From the NCBI RefSeq assembly GCF_014645535.1, contig NZ_BMLX01000001.1:1295169-1359168 (forward strand): a DNA stretch of 64,000 nucleotides. Direction: 5' to 3'. A model generated the notes under the pieces. It saw nothing but the letters and a program-made list of their open reading frames with translations. It did not search any database and had not been told where the DNA came from. The translations under genes and the position numbers were made by a program. The stretch is from Silvimonas iriomotensis. GTDB taxonomy: Bacteria > Pseudomonadota > Gammaproteobacteria > Burkholderiales > Chitinibacteraceae. Positions 63,726 to 64,000 of this stretch are shown one piece after another (position 1 is the stretch's first letter; each line of letters opens with the position of its first letter).

Positions 63726-63746
63726 GTCTTATATAAGACATAAGAC
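63726..63746. promoter_or_regulatory. Candidate GntR operator GTCTTATATAAGAC plus half-site
   Basis: GTCTTATATAAGAC is a perfect 14-bp palindrome and ATAAGAC repeats directly after it at 63740-63746. It lies 45 bp upstream of the GntR-family gene and overlaps the likely promoter, so negative autoregulation is probable. No copy is seen in the 119-bp gap before sdhC. Confidence 0.6.
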
Positions 63747-64000
63747 AAACCACCGAATAGCGGTACAAAGCCGCCAAAACGTACCACCTGCACGGGAGTG
63801 CGTGATAGACTTTCGCCACTTTGTAATAACAGTCTGGTTCGGTACTGCCCTGCTCAACCTCAGCCAAAGCCCCAAAAAAGATGTAGCAACGGCTTTGCCA
63901 CAACATACGGGCTGACGAGAACCGGACACGCTGCTTCATGGCGCGCAAGGCCACGCCCTGCGCTGTCGTCGATGGCGGGATGCCCGCCCACTTTTACGCG
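63747..64000. other. Right-hand end of the window, no supported gene
   Basis: The last 254 bases contain no frame I can assign. GGCGGG-ATG-CCCGCC near 63974-63990 is a hairpin followed by CACTTTTACG and may be a terminator for a gene beyond the edge or a repeat. A frame starting at ATG 63938 runs off the edge and is not recognisable. Confidence 0.4.

Noticed and set aside
63721-63954. Small reverse-strand frames near the right edge
   Set aside because: They overlap the GntR operator, lack a ribosome-binding site and have no family resemblance.
1-64000. tRNA, rRNA, integrase, transposase or phage genes
   Set aside because: I found no cloverleaf, rRNA or mobile-element protein signature anywhere in the window, and gene order is typical of chromosome.

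Overview
The window looks like the chromosome of a motile, high-GC Betaproteobacterium, probably of the order Neisseriales (Chromobacteriaceae/Chitinibacteraceae type). This rests on the beta-type TCA block (sdhCDAB-sdhE-gltA-sucAB-lpd-sucCD in one direction), the leuC-entericidin-leuD-leuB order followed by an asd-like gene, a QseBC/PmrAB-style two-component pair, and an ATTCCC-N8-GGGAAT repeat of the Neisseria dRS3 type. Genus (for example Silvimonas or a relative) is a guess. No rRNA, tRNA, CRISPR, prophage or transposase gene was seen.

Layout. 1-2965: an AcoR-type sigma-54 activator (cut by the window edge) divergent from an NAD aldehyde dehydrogenase and its DUF779 partner. 2985-5271: tilS and accA. 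5692-6653: flgM-flgN behind a near-consensus sigma-28 promoter. 6725-20822: envelope and housekeeping genes: NlpC/P60 lipoprotein, cfa, a Do-family protease with its two-component system, clcB, psiF, a PlpD-like patatin, a Dcu transporter, a small new ORF and tex. 20823-26705: a repeat-rich gap, then usg, leuB, nagB, leuD, an entericidin and leuC; nagB sits inside the leucine cluster. 26887-34262: regulators, a barnase/barstar pair, a DUF455 protein, radical SAM, Usp, thioesterase, TerB-like and MCP genes, and a 29-codon ORF with a striking operator region. 34443-39597: an apparent operon of oxidoreductases (AhpD-like, two SDRs, FAD amine-oxidase-like, cupin) with a LysR regulator and a DNA glycosylase. 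39837-47495: a ribose operon (rbsBACRKD) followed by a lipoprotein nucleoside hydrolase. 48220-49596: an M48 lipoprotein peptidase and an unknown exported protein. 49732-63681: the TCA block, read right to left, headed by a GntR/UTRA regulator.

How the genes work together. The rbs operon plus nucleoside hydrolase make a coherent nucleoside-to-ribose salvage unit with two LacI-type operators upstream of rbsB. The TCA block encodes citrate synthase, 2-oxoglutarate dehydrogenase, succinyl-CoA synthetase and succinate dehydrogenase as one transcriptional direction. flgM and the MCP gene share the flagellar sigma factor.

The most unusual signal is a set of paired arrays of a degenerate GTGAGGN heptamer, in facing orientation, in the three gaps sucD-sucC, sucC-lpd and lpd-sucB, each capable of forming a long hairpin. 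Other items worth checking are a terminator-like hairpin carrying a mini-ORF only about 17 nt before leuB, the 29-codon ORF with three TACGTA sites, a 19-bp perfect inverted repeat at 29731-29796, and a PmrA/QseB-type box before the Do protease gene.
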